Shown: in pieces, positions 18,301 to 24,692 of the stretch
Position numbering within the stretch: position 1 is the stretch's first letter
How the letters are laid out: each line of letters begins with the position of its first letter
NCBI GenBank assembly: GCA_027486835.1
Contig: JAIXOJ010000169.1
Location: forward strand, 1 to 38,657
Source of the DNA: Chitinophagaceae bacterium
Lineage (GTDB): Bacteria; Bacteroidota; Bacteroidia; Chitinophagales; Chitinophagaceae
Length of the DNA: 38,657 nt
Direction of reading: 5' to 3'
The notes under the pieces: model-generated
Told to the model about the DNA's origin: nothing
What the model saw: the letters and a program-made list of their open reading frames with translations, nothing else
The model's database searches: none
Made by a program: the position numbers and the translations under genes

Positions 18301-19177
18301 TGGCATTTACCGTTGGACTAGCATTTACAGCAACAGATTTTGTAACAGAACTTGCACAACCGTAAGCATTGGTAACAGTGTATAATATATTTACGGTGCC
18401 GCTAGCAACACCTGTAACTACGCCGCTTGCACTAACAGTTGCAATTGTATTATTGGCACTTGACCAAACACCACCAGTTGTGGCATCAGCTAAAACGGTG
18501 GTAGCGCCCACACACAAATTACCTGTACCAGTAATTGCTTGAACATTTGGAAAACCACTTACGGTGAAATTGGTAGTTGCGGTGTTACTACAACCGTTGG
18601 CGTTTACAACTGTGTATGATATGATACTTGTACCCGCAGCCTCGCCAGTTACTACTCCCGTGTTGGAAATAACAGATGCCACTAAATCGTTAGAACTAGA
18701 CCATACACCACCTGATGTGGTGTTTTTCAAAGTTCTGGTTAATCCAACGCAAACTGAATTGCCACCTGTGTTAGCAGTAATAGATGGTAATGCGTTAATG
18801 GTTACGCTTACTGTGGTTTGTGCAGTAGCAGTGCCATCTGAAACAGTGATGACAAATACATCTGTACCACTATAACCGGTGGTAGGTGTATAACTGAAAC
18901 CTGAAGGAGAAAACACCGAACCGTTTGAACTTCCTGAGCCAGGGAATCCATGAAGTGTGCCGTGGGCAGGAGGCGATGAGATATTGTACGTAAGCGTTTG
19001 GCTTAGATCAATGTCTTGCGTTTGTAATAAGGAATCGATTACTGAAATGGTGGCATTTTGACAAATGCTTAATTGTTGGTTTGCTCCCCCTACAAAGGTG
19101 GGTGGATTGTTGGCTTTTCCGAACGCAGAAAAGATGGAAAAACTGATGAAAAGGCAAAGTAAAAATCTAAGATTCAT
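12341..19177 (-). CDS. Giant T9SS surface adhesin with Ig-like repeats, dockerin-like and cohesin-like modules
   Basis: About 2,280 residues if translation starts at MNLRFLLCLF (19177), directly before a good signal peptide. A start at 19225 adds 16 residues. In order: a cadherin/VCBS-like domain with the motif SGTDVFVITVSDG; about 15 BIG2-type Ig-like repeats of 70-80 residues (core GGVWSSSN..IATV..GVVTG..AGT..I.YTV), most with a Cys pair; two PKD-like domains; three Ig-like domains and two 50-residue repeats with FNGxxY and GCDS; a carboxypeptidase-like segment; a dockerin-like module (GISVIDVLQIQGAIL, then ADVDKSGSVSVLDILYLKR, then FIGIKLGDVNYDW); a cohesin-like domain with KISFLWADS; and a T9SS sorting domain starting at WNITPNPTIDGKLT. 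The predicted role is adhesion or surface-layer scaffolding. The ligand is unknown. Confidence 0.88.
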   Translation of the reverse strand: MNLRFLLCLFISFSIFSAFGKANNPPTFVGGANQQLSICQNATISVIDSLLQTQDIDLSQTLTYNISSPPAHGTLHGFPGSGSSNGSVFSPSGFSYTPTTGYSGTDVFVITVSDGTATAQTTVSVTINALPSITANTGGNSVCVGLTRTLKNTTSGGVWSSSNDLVASVISNTGVVTGEAAGTSIISYTVVNANGCSNTATTNFTVSGFPNVQAITGTGNLCVGATTVLADATTGGVWSSANNTIATVSASGVVTGVASGTVNILYTVTNAYGCASSVTKSVAVNASPTVNAITASTTAICIGSTTIFTNATNGGVWSSSNSAIATVSVNGRVTGISAGSDTIYYTVTNGTTGCSTSSFVGITVSNPPTIAAITGTNSICVNNTTTLSCSTTGGTWSSNNTTVATVNNSGVVTGLRAGTANILYTVIGTGGCSRNAVLSVTVSNLPTVAAITGTNSICTGSTTTLTNTTAGGTWTTSNAAIATVSTAGLVSGISVGTDTIYYTVKSGANCSATASFVINVSTGITVSALVGPASVCLGSTVTLTNSTTGGTWSATPAGVVNVNASGVVTGLTPGVATVKYTIGSGSCTGYAEKNIIVSDIPSLGSNITTTTTVCTTDTILITNATTGGTWSSNIPAFATVDQNGYVAGVRAGNVTITYTVTNAYGCSQSASTNLTVANKPNNFTISGSNSTCIGNIISLTTSVTGGTWASLNTAIATVVNGIVIGKAAGKDSISYTVSNGTGCVRTNYKIVTIDTALVVSPIVGNTNICIGTNSQFTDATVLSSGSTGTWSSSDNTVATVNTTGLVTPIKAGTTTLTYFVDNGSGCSGSATKTIVVNNRPTVGTISGPNSICSGDSTTLTNTVTGGTWTSGNPNSLSVDATTGVAKGLVVFGGGGTVNVTVGYQVTSAQGCVSPFATKTIAVNVGPNLSTQTTGTNTVCVGSTTTYANNTAGGVWSTSNPAIATVNASTGVVRGVAQGTAVVLYTITNATGCASVANRNVNVSASPVVVATTGVNTVCVGATSQLSNTSSLAGGSTAAWSSSNTAIATVDVNTGKVTGISAGTATIYYTVTARQIGPTAPCSSVASTTFTVNPIPTVGVIKSTATTVCVGSTISFTDTTSGGTWVVNDSNIASVDASGTITGKTPGAVIVTYSVTKNGCTSTVFSNATVAALPVVSAISGVDSICVGATTQLSHSSTLGSWSSVYTNLATVDANGLVTAVASGVDTIVYSITNGSGCVGKATFAVRINDLPSTPTINSVNAICDGTSTTFSSTTTGGVWSNANTNVATIDAAGLVNAVNVGVDTISYTVTNSFGCTNTAKKALSVSAIPIVSFSVNDSAQCLNGNYFVFTNGTTIASGSLTYSWTIDNKQSTTVSPTNVFATAGTYDVKLLAIGNGGCIDSLTKQVVIHPNPSAAFTINNATQCLNGNNYAFTNGSTISSGTNSYKWSFGDATLDNVTDAAHTYSKAGTFTVVLTATSNQGCIDSTTNTVTLTPSVTPSITISTSSSNVCFGAAVSFTAATVNGGITPTYQWTKNGVNVGTNAATYSDNALTATDKIACILTSSVACVTATTASSNNISVNVTNFVTPSVSISASATSVCAGTSVAFTAAGNNNGATPTYTWKVNGVSTGITGSTYSTSTLSDGDLVTCDLNSSLACVTAKTVTSNTVAITVKAATSSTTKASICQGSVYTFNGNNYSTAGTYSFKTTNAVGCDSTATLILTVNAKTSSTTNATICGGASYTFNGKSYSIAGSYTDTLSNATGCDSLATLVLTVTTPLTPSVSITASATSINSGTSVIFTANPVNGGVSPVYQWTKNGVPIAGAIAVTYTTTTLNDKDTIACVITTSLGCVTANTVTSNLVIMSVTTEFTIAGSIKSPLGYAVPVATVSLNGGTSTTTDAAGNYSFKVTSGTSNVIVPSKNNDSIKANGISVIDVLQIQGAILNKFTFNSPYKVIAADVDKSGSVSVLDILYLKRLILGIDKSFIGNRLWAFVDSSISETTVTIPYKDSIVISSIGSDKKSQSFIGIKLGDVNYDWNPTLTPFGSISKITKPIEIYFNDVPATESNQVRIPIRVKNFKNIIGMQYTLHFNANQLQLVGIDKNTLDMEYSVGKASEGKISFLWADSKNEAKTLSDGSQVFELVFNKKSPITNDAINVSSELIQVEAWDADFNKVGIVKTSGKLLNTVEFATTDNWNITPNPTIDGKLTIAINVAEPKKVSFDVTNTHGKVVLHFEKYVLSGTNTLQFNLQSNANLPAGQYYITASGIANARTKPVLLVK

Positions 19178-19782
19178 ACGAATTTTTTTTGAAAGAGCGT
19201 CAATGTGCAAAAATTGCTGCTTCATGACAGGGACGATTCACAAATGTTTAAATGAAAAAAATAAAAATCAGCTTGAAAAGCGCACGAAAATATCAACTAT
19301 TCCTTTTAGTTAGCATTTAAGCACGCTTTTCTTTTTAGCGTTTAACATAATTGCTAAGATGTCAATCCTACAGATAACCTTTGGGTTCGTTTGCCAAAAA
19401 AAATTGTACGATTCATTTTGGATTCAATGGTACAAAAGATTTGGTCGGTTATTGATCTATTTTAGTGAGTGCTTCTGTAAACTGAATTACTACTTAGGAG
19501 GATGTCTGAACTGTGATTTTTTTGATTGGGGGGATTTCTATGATTTTGGGATGGGGTAACAATTACCCTACTGCAAAATAAGCAGCTAACTAAAAAGAAG
19601 TAGCTGCTTTTTATCTTAGCAAAGACCTTAGCTATTGTCACGAGCTTCAAGCTAACGCTAACTTGGGAATTAAACCTAGTAGCAAAGAACTCGTTGGCAG
19701 CGTTATAAAATGCAAACAGCCCGAAAGTTTGAAACATTCGGGCTGTTGTTTTTATAATGTTGCTATTTCAATTGCAATAAGC
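19178..19782. other. 600-bp intergenic stretch with two hairpins
   Basis: No supported gene. It holds the presumed adhesin promoter, a stretch at about 19528-19560 resembling GGGATTTCTATGAT-like sequence that recurs near 22533 and 23990, a hairpin at 19580-19609 that is a relative of the repeated AAGCAGCTA/TAGCTGCTT hairpin, and the terminator at 19715-19751. The shared pieces show that parts of this spacer belong to the same repeat set as the 22-24 kb region. Confidence 0.6.
19715..19751. terminator. Terminator after the heparinase-like gene
   Basis: An 11-bp perfect stem, AACAGCCCGAA with TTCGGGCTGTT, encloses an 11-base loop. On the plus strand it is followed by GTTTTTAT; on the minus strand by TTTGCATTTTA. 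It lies about 30 bp past the minus-strand stop at 19783. Confidence 0.8.
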
Positions 19783-22368
19783 TTAGAAACTAAAACTTTT
19801 TTTATCTGCGGTAATTAATAAACGTGTTCTTCCATCGGGGTTGTCTGTAAAAACAATTTCTTGTTTTTGTCCATTCTTCCATTTTACGGTTACTTTATCG
19901 TGCTTGGCATTCCAGATAGTGGTGGGTATTTCCTCCCCATTTCTGTACGGGAAAAGCAATACTTTGAATTTAGCATCAACAGCATCGGCAGGGATAGTAA
20001 GTTTCCTTACGGGAATTTCTTTTGCCTTGGGGTTGGTTTTGCGCCATTCAGAAATGGTAGGCATGTTTTGAGGATTGTTGTTGTTTACATTCAAAACTCT
20101 TACAAGTAACATCGGTTTGTTGGCAGCGGGTGTGCCGCTATACATTGCTTGCAAAGTATCTTTTCCCCAACTTTCATTTTGCTCGGGGTCGTTACCCGTT
20201 AAAATAATATCCATTTCATGGTCATTTGTTTTAACTGTTTGAACCATTTGAATATCGTGTTCTAGGGTTAAAACCCAATCGTAATGATGTACTTCATTGT
20301 CTTTAGCCATATCATCTACTATTAGTGCAAAAGGCTGTTTGTCTGAACGCACAATTCCCGCAGTACGAAATGCTTTTTGCACTGGATAATTTACTTCACG
20401 CAAAAAAGGACGCACAGCACCTTGGGGCAACACCCAATGAGGGGTTTCACTTCTGGGTATATTCAAATAAGCATAAGGCAGTTTTAGAAAACTAAAATAA
20501 TTCACGCTATTAGGTTCCAGTTCCCATTTGCCTTTTTTAGGCATTTCCACTTTGCCAGCTCGCACATCTTCAACTGTGTAGTAGCCCTTTCCACCTGGTT
20601 TTTCTTGTTCTTTATTGTTCCAATCCCAAGCATATTTGGCATCGCCAGCACAAAAAGTAGCAAAGGCAGTGTCTTTAAATGCCACCATTGTGGCAGGGGA
20701 ATGTTCGTCTTGTTTTTGGTTGTCAATAGTTAATAAGCTGTGTTTGGTATTTTCAAAAGCATTGTACTGTACTGGACTCCAAACCCTTCCTGCACCTGCC
20801 AACATAATGGCATTTCTATCAGAATAAGGATGTCCACCATTGGCTTGACGGGTGTGCATGTTGAGCATCAATGCATCTTTGGTATCCCAACTGCTACGGG
20901 TCATCATCAACGCCCTTTCGCCACAAAAAAAGGTTTTGGGCATTTTTAAATCTGCAACAGAGGTAGGTGCTTCATCAAAGTCGGAGGCGAAAATGGCATA
21001 AAACAACAAAGAATTGGCATAGTAACCACCGGGTTGGTCGGGCACATTGGCATAATCATCCCGAACATAGGTACGGTAAATGAAATCCACCCGTTTGTCA
21101 TTAGGAAACATGTATTTAAGCCCAAGCAAATCACAGATGTTTGGAGTGCCATTTTTTAGGTGACATCCACCCAATAAATCATATCGCACAAAACCATCCA
21201 AAGTAGGCACTATGCTTTGAGGAAGAAATTCTTGCACATACGCTTGTAAATGAGGATGGGCTGCTAAATTATCGAAGCCATACATGTCCATTCTTTTGGC
21301 AAAGGGCAAAATGCCATCCATGCCCAATTGGTTTTTGGCCTCGGCTTCATAAGTAGCACCGGATTGAAACCAACCATAGGTCATCAAATTGCGCCAACCT
21401 CGGTACATGCCTTTTACTTTCAAGTCATTAAACCCGTTTTCGCCTTCTACTGCTAACACTTGAAACAACCAATAGGAGAAAGTAGCCCAATTGCCTCTAC
21501 TATACTCAGCATTATTAAAAGTTCCATAGTTGTCGTGGCTCCAAGTACCAGTTGCAAGTTCATCGTGCATGGCTTTTTTCTGCTCAGGGCTTAGCCATTT
21601 AAAAATTAAGTCGTAAGTAAATGCCAATTGAAAACGGCCTACGGGTTGCTCATCAGGTTTAGTAATTTGCTTTGCTTGGCGCAATGAATCGCGTTTTAGT
21701 TGATCTAATTTAAGGGCTGTATAAGTAGCTGCGGCTAGTTTCTTAGCCCCTTGTTCATCGTTTTCAATTAAACAACGGAAAGACTCTAGCGAGAATACAT
21801 CCCAATAGAATTCAGGAAAAGATTGGATGGTGCCATTTGCTAAACCATCGTAATAATCTGCTGCTAAGGTATTGGCGTTATAGGCCATTCCATTTTTTCT
21901 AGGAACACCTAATCGAAACAAGGGAACTCTGCCATGCAACCCACCAAATTGTCCTTTCCAAACATCGGGTTGGGCATAGTCTGCCTTGTCGTTATATTTC
22001 CCTTTCATCATTTCTGTCCAAGAAATAATGTTTTTCCAAGCCGCTTGTCCGCATTTGGTTTCTTTCAGGCGACGTTGAATATCTGGCAATTCATCTGGAC
22101 TAAAATAAATACGTGGGTGAACCCCTGGAGCGGGTGCCTGCGGCAATTTGCGCAAGCCATTGTAATTGAAGGTTACTGTGCGGCTACCAAAATCATTAAT
22201 TGGTGCCTTACCCCAAATTAATACCCCCGGTTTGCCATTTTCATCTTTAAAATTGGAATAAGAATCAGCAGGTTTGTCTGCAAAAGCCGATTGGTTGTTT
22301 TTATATTGGGCATTTACAAAATAATTGGACAGGGCAAAAAATCCTAGAAGCAGTATCGTTTTTTTCAT
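19783..22368 (-). CDS. Secreted heparinase II/III-like polysaccharide lyase
   Basis: An 861-residue protein with a signal peptide (MKKTILLLGFFALSNYFVNA, then Q). Its plan fits lyases with an (alpha/alpha) toroid followed by beta-sandwich domains. Near residue 85 it has HPRIYFSPDELPDIQRRL, the typical entry of that family. It has an alpha-helical stretch to about 440, then GGHPYSDRNAIML near 508-520, the counterpart of the GGHxHxDxN motif around a catalytic Tyr/His in heparinase II/III-like enzymes. The substrate is not readable: the family acts on uronic-acid polysaccharides, and the pectin genes 8 kb away suggest, but do not show, a plant acidic glycan. Codons 1 to about 115 and the promoter region are duplicated at 23471-23816. 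No T9SS domain is present, so a periplasmic site is likely. Confidence 0.78.
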   Translation of the reverse strand: MKKTILLLGFFALSNYFVNAQYKNNQSAFADKPADSYSNFKDENGKPGVLIWGKAPINDFGSRTVTFNYNGLRKLPQAPAPGVHPRIYFSPDELPDIQRRLKETKCGQAAWKNIISWTEMMKGKYNDKADYAQPDVWKGQFGGLHGRVPLFRLGVPRKNGMAYNANTLAADYYDGLANGTIQSFPEFYWDVFSLESFRCLIENDEQGAKKLAAATYTALKLDQLKRDSLRQAKQITKPDEQPVGRFQLAFTYDLIFKWLSPEQKKAMHDELATGTWSHDNYGTFNNAEYSRGNWATFSYWLFQVLAVEGENGFNDLKVKGMYRGWRNLMTYGWFQSGATYEAEAKNQLGMDGILPFAKRMDMYGFDNLAAHPHLQAYVQEFLPQSIVPTLDGFVRYDLLGGCHLKNGTPNICDLLGLKYMFPNDKRVDFIYRTYVRDDYANVPDQPGGYYANSLLFYAIFASDFDEAPTSVADLKMPKTFFCGERALMMTRSSWDTKDALMLNMHTRQANGGHPYSDRNAIMLAGAGRVWSPVQYNAFENTKHSLLTIDNQKQDEHSPATMVAFKDTAFATFCAGDAKYAWDWNNKEQEKPGGKGYYTVEDVRAGKVEMPKKGKWELEPNSVNYFSFLKLPYAYLNIPRSETPHWVLPQGAVRPFLREVNYPVQKAFRTAGIVRSDKQPFALIVDDMAKDNEVHHYDWVLTLEHDIQMVQTVKTNDHEMDIILTGNDPEQNESWGKDTLQAMYSGTPAANKPMLLVRVLNVNNNNPQNMPTISEWRKTNPKAKEIPVRKLTIPADAVDAKFKVLLFPYRNGEEIPTTIWNAKHDKVTVKWKNGQKQEIVFTDNPDGRTRLLITADKKSFSF

Positions 22369-22383
22369 AACTATTTAATCAAG

Positions 22384-22414
22384 CAATATTAGTAATCCAT
22401 GCAAAGGTTGCAAA
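22384..22414 (-). promoter_or_regulatory. Bacteroidota-type promoter for the heparinase-like gene
   Basis: Read on the minus strand: TTTG (22414-22411), exactly 19 bases, then TAATATTG (22391-22384). This is one mismatch from the Bacteroidota consensus TTTG-N19-TAnnTTTG. The -7 box lies 15 bases before the ATG, giving a short leader. The duplicated copy near 23831-23862 has one extra T in the -7 box (TAAATATTG). Confidence 0.5.
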
Positions 22415-22565
22415 GGAGAAGTTTCTACTAAGAAGGTTTAGTAGGTAATTGTCCCAATTATGGTTTTAATGTTGCGAATTAATCTTCACAAAACAACTTG
22501 CAGCTGTAATAATCAGTGATTATTGAGATTTTGGGGGATTTCTATGATGATGGGATGGGTAACAC

Positions 22566-22687
22566 AAAAAAGCAGCTACCCCAATTAGAAGTAGCTGCTT
22601 TTTTATATCGTAGCAAAGGCAGAAGATAACTGGGATTGCAAATCCCAGTTATCTGTTTAGGCTAGATGTCCTTAGGAACATCTAGCC
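22566..22687. repeat. Three-hairpin dispersed element, copy A
   Basis: Three hairpins occur in series. (1) 22566-22604: a perfect 14-bp stem AAAAAAGCAGCTAC/GTAGCTGCTTTTTT, a bidirectional terminator. (2) 22624-22654: a perfect 14-bp stem with loop GCA, centred on GGGATTGCAAATCCC. (3) 22660-22687: a perfect 10-bp stem GGCTAGATGT/ACATCTAGCC. Related copies lie at 24024-24140 and 24523-24640, and a relic of hairpin 1 at 19580-19609. Hairpins 2 and 3 also form the right end of the longer elements at 23219, 27985, 28820 and 30058. Confidence 0.88.
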
Positions 22688-22772
22688 CGTCTTAATTTAG
22701 TCTTTAAAATAACTTAGACACTTTTAAACGTTTTACAAATTTTATTATCAATATAATCTAAATAAAAAATTA

Positions 22773-23072
22773 ATGAAAAAAATTTTAACCATCTTATTAT
22801 GTTCATTTCTAGCCATTAGTGCAAATGCACAAGACAATACTAAACAAACAACAAATAAGGAAAGAACACGTAAAGAAAAAAAGAATCAGGAGAAAAAAGA
22901 AGAGAAAAAAGAAGAGAAAAAAGAGAAAAAAGAAAAGAACAAGGAAAAATCAGATAAAGCAACCCACCAAAAAAAAGATGTTAAACTGGAGATAAAAAGG
23001 GGAAATCCAAATAACGCCGATCCTAATTCTAGTAAGAAATCAAAAAACAAATTTAACAATACAAAAAATTAA
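22773..23072 (+). CDS. Small secreted Lys/Glu-rich protein
   Basis: A 99-residue predicted exported protein. The signal peptide is clear (MKKILTILLCSFLAISANA, then Q). The mature part is almost entirely K, E and N, with an EKKEEKKEEKKEKKEK-like run at about residues 38-55, then a tail with K-S-K-N-K. It is predicted to be disordered and highly charged, and I recognise no family. It lies between the two copies of the lyase 5' duplication, on the opposite strand, with the hairpin element A just upstream. A good signal peptide and a long ATG-started frame favour a real gene. Low complexity means a chance frame cannot be excluded. Confidence 0.6.
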   Translation: MKKILTILLCSFLAISANAQDNTKQTTNKERTRKEKKNQEKKEEKKEEKKEKKEKNKEKSDKATHQKKDVKLEIKRGNPNNADPNSSKKSKNKFNNTKN

Positions 23073-23218
23073 TTCTGCTTGGCATAATGGGTGCATAAAA
23101 GTTTTGCGTTTTGCCCCTCGCTTTTGGTGAAGTGGAGCTGGGCTGGAGTGAGGTTAAACTAATAACAGCAAAAAACTTTTATGCACCATGGCATAGATTA
23201 ACTACCTTTTTGCAGCCG

Positions 23219-23465
23219 GGCTACACGGTTCCGATGGGCATGTAGCCTGAACAGATATTTGGGATTTACAAATCCCATTTACGAATCCCCTTGTACATAA
23301 CTGCATAGTAGAAAAAGCAGAAGAATATGTATCTTGCTATTGTTGCGACTACTTTGGTAATAGAAAAGGATTTTTCTAATTAAGTTCAGAGTAGCATGTC
23401 GATAAGTGGGATTTGCAAATCCCATTTATCTGTTTAGGCGAGATGCCCTACGGAACATCTAGCCC
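23219..23465. repeat. MITE-like element with inverted hairpin ends, copy E1
   Basis: A 247-bp element. The left end is a hairpin GGCTACA/TGTAGCC (23219-23246), then GAACAGATA and the palindrome GGGATTTACAAATCCC-like. The right end is GGGATTTGCAAATCCC, ATTTATCTGTTTAGGC and a second hairpin (to 23465). The two ends are inverted relative to each other. There is no ORF inside. The right end abuts the junction of the lyase pseudogene within about 6 bp. Confidence 0.8.
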
Positions 23466-23470
23466 AGCTG

Positions 23471-23816
23471 GAATAATGTTTTTCCAAGCCGCTTGTCCGC
23501 ATTTGGTTTCCTTTAGGCGACGTTGAATTTCTGGCAATTCATCTGGACTAAAATAAATACGTGGGTGTACCCCTGGAGCAGGTGCCTGCGGCAATTTGCT
23601 CAAGCCATTGTAATTGAAGTTGACTGTACGGCTACCAAAATCATTAATTGGAGCCTTTCCCCAAATTAATACTCCCGGTTTGCCATTTTCATCTTTAAAA
23701 TTGGAATAAGAATCAGCAGGTTTGTCTGCAAAAGCCGATTGGTTGTTTTTATATAGGGCATTTACAAAAGAATTGGACAGGGCAAAAAATCCTAGAAGCA
23801 GTATCGTTTTTTTCAT
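23471..23816 (-). pseudogene. 5' fragment of the heparinase-like lyase gene
   Basis: It starts at 23816 and reads MKKTILLLGFFALSNSFVNA, then continues in frame and closely matches residues 1 to about 115 of the 861-residue lyase, up to W-K-N-I-I. It then runs into unrelated bases (P-A-G-L-D-V-P) contributed by the right end of element E1 and stops at 23448. Both the catalytic centre and the beta-sandwich are missing, so it cannot be a working lyase. It could still export a short peptide. It arose by the 670-bp direct duplication. Confidence 0.92.
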
Positions 23817-24023
23817 AATTTTTTTTCAAGCAATATTTAGTAATCCACGCAAAGGTTGCAAAGGAGAAGTTTCTACTAAGAAGGTTTAGTAGGTAATTGT
23901 CCCAATTATGGTTTTAATGTTGCGAATTAATCTTCACAAGACAACTTGCCGCTATAATAATGTTGCCTACACATTGATTATAGTGATCAAGGGGGATTTC
24001 TAAGATGTTGGATTGGGTAACAC

Positions 24024-24140
24024 AAAAAAGCAGCTACCCTAAATAGGAGTAGCTGCTTTCTAGCTTAGCAAAGACCGAAGTAAATTGGGATTGCAAATCC
24101 AAATTATCTGTTTAGGTGACATGGCTGGCGGAACATGCCC
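24024..24140. repeat. Three-hairpin dispersed element, copy B (degraded), end of right duplication copy
   Basis: Hairpin 1 (24024-24059) is intact. Hairpin 2 around GGGATTGCAAATCC has lost pairing in its outer arms. Hairpin 3 is degraded to ACATG...ACATG. It belongs to the 23471-24140 copy of the direct duplication. Confidence 0.8.
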
Positions 24141-24152
24141 CCCTGCTAGTCA

Positions 24153-24282
24153 TTAGGGAAAGTATCTATAAATATCTTTTCTTGCTAATATTCTGACTAA
24201 TTCTATTGTTTGGTTTTCACAAAAGAACCCAACTCGATATTGACCTAGCCTTATTCGGAATGCGTTTGCAAAACCTTTTCTT
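24153..24282 (-). pseudogene. C-terminal remnant of a RelE/ParE-type toxin
   Basis: Translating the minus strand one frame away from the antitoxin gives K-G-F-A-N-A-F-R-I-R, then LGQYRVGFFCENQ, TIELVRILARKDIYRYFP and a stop at 24153-24155. The pattern R-I-R-x-G-x-Y-R-V followed by L-x-R-K-D-I-Y-R-x-F-P is the C-terminal half of RelE-family mRNA interferase toxins. No N-terminal half or start is present. The fragment overlaps the 3' end of the adjacent antitoxin gene, which suggests an internal deletion that fused the two ends. Too short to be visible as an ATG-started frame. Confidence 0.8.
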
Positions 24283-24445
24283 TTTGTGTTTCGTTCAGTA
24301 AAGGCGACTTTCTACCTTCTTGCATGGCTATATTCAACGCAGCATCTTCATCATCTTCTGTATAAAATCTAATATCAAGACTTTGCATAATAGCTTTGAT
24401 TATTTTCTCTTCTTTTATATTCTTCGGATTAACTACTAAGGTCAT
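24251..24445 (-). CDS. Antitoxin-like small protein (DUF2683-type), probably truncated
   Basis: A 64-residue protein: MTLVVNPKNIKEEKIIKAIM, then SLDIRFYTEDDEDAALNIAM. The pattern (a short strand, a helix, an acidic linker, then a helix that would wrap the toxin) fits small antitoxins of Bacteroidota RelE systems, such as the intact one at 29733-29939. Its last 10 or so codons overlap toxin sequence read in another frame, so its original C-terminus is probably lost. It may still bind DNA or be inert. Confidence 0.65.
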   Translation of the reverse strand: MTLVVNPKNIKEEKIIKAIMQSLDIRFYTEDDEDAALNIAMQEGRKSPLLNETQKEKVLQTHSE

Positions 24446-24522
24446 GCTACAAAAAAAAGATACTTTCTTGCTTCTTCAATTTGTTTGCTTTATGTACCAA
24501 CTCAAATCTTAATATACTTACA

Positions 24523-24640
24523 AAAAAAGCAGCTACCCCAATTAGTAGTAGCTTCCTTTTTATTGTAGCAAAGCCCTAAGCGAATTGGGATTGCAAATCC
24601 CAGTTATCTGTTTAGGCAACATGCCATGCGGAACATCTTT
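24523..24640. repeat. Three-hairpin dispersed element, copy C
   Basis: Hairpin 1 (24523-24562) has a broken distal arm. Hairpin 2, with AATTGGGATTGCAAATCCCAG, is largely intact, and hairpin 3 is degraded (ACATGCCATGCGGAACATCT-like). It is the third copy within 2.1 kb and lies outside the direct duplication, so it spread independently. Confidence 0.82.
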
Positions 24641-24692
24641 GAGAGCTAATTTAAAGACTAATTCTAACATTGACACAGTATTATATACAATC

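Larger units (their letters stand above)
22023..22690. repeat. Direct duplication, left copy (lyase 5' end, promoter, hairpin element)
   Basis: This block covers the first 115 or so codons of the heparinase-like gene, its promoter, and the hairpin element at 22566-22687. It is repeated in the same orientation at about 23471-24140. Homology begins at GAATAATG (23471) against GAAATAATG (22022). It is close in the coding part, with small indels around 22500-22535. Confidence 0.9.

Noticed and set aside
15315-18875. Many plus-strand open frames of 70-136 codons opposite the adhesin
   Set aside because: They have the repetitive V/T/P-rich composition expected from the antisense of Thr/Ser/Val-rich Ig repeats, and none has a signal peptide or family match.
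12341-19177. Cellulosome-type scaffold for the pectinases
   Set aside because: None of the four pectinases shows a dockerin-like duplicated calcium-loop module, so a direct link is not supported.
22566-22604. Ordinary terminator serving only the lyase or the Lys/Glu-rich gene
   Set aside because: It lies upstream of both genes, and its copies at 24024 and 24523 do not follow gene ends consistently, so it is better seen as part of a dispersed element.
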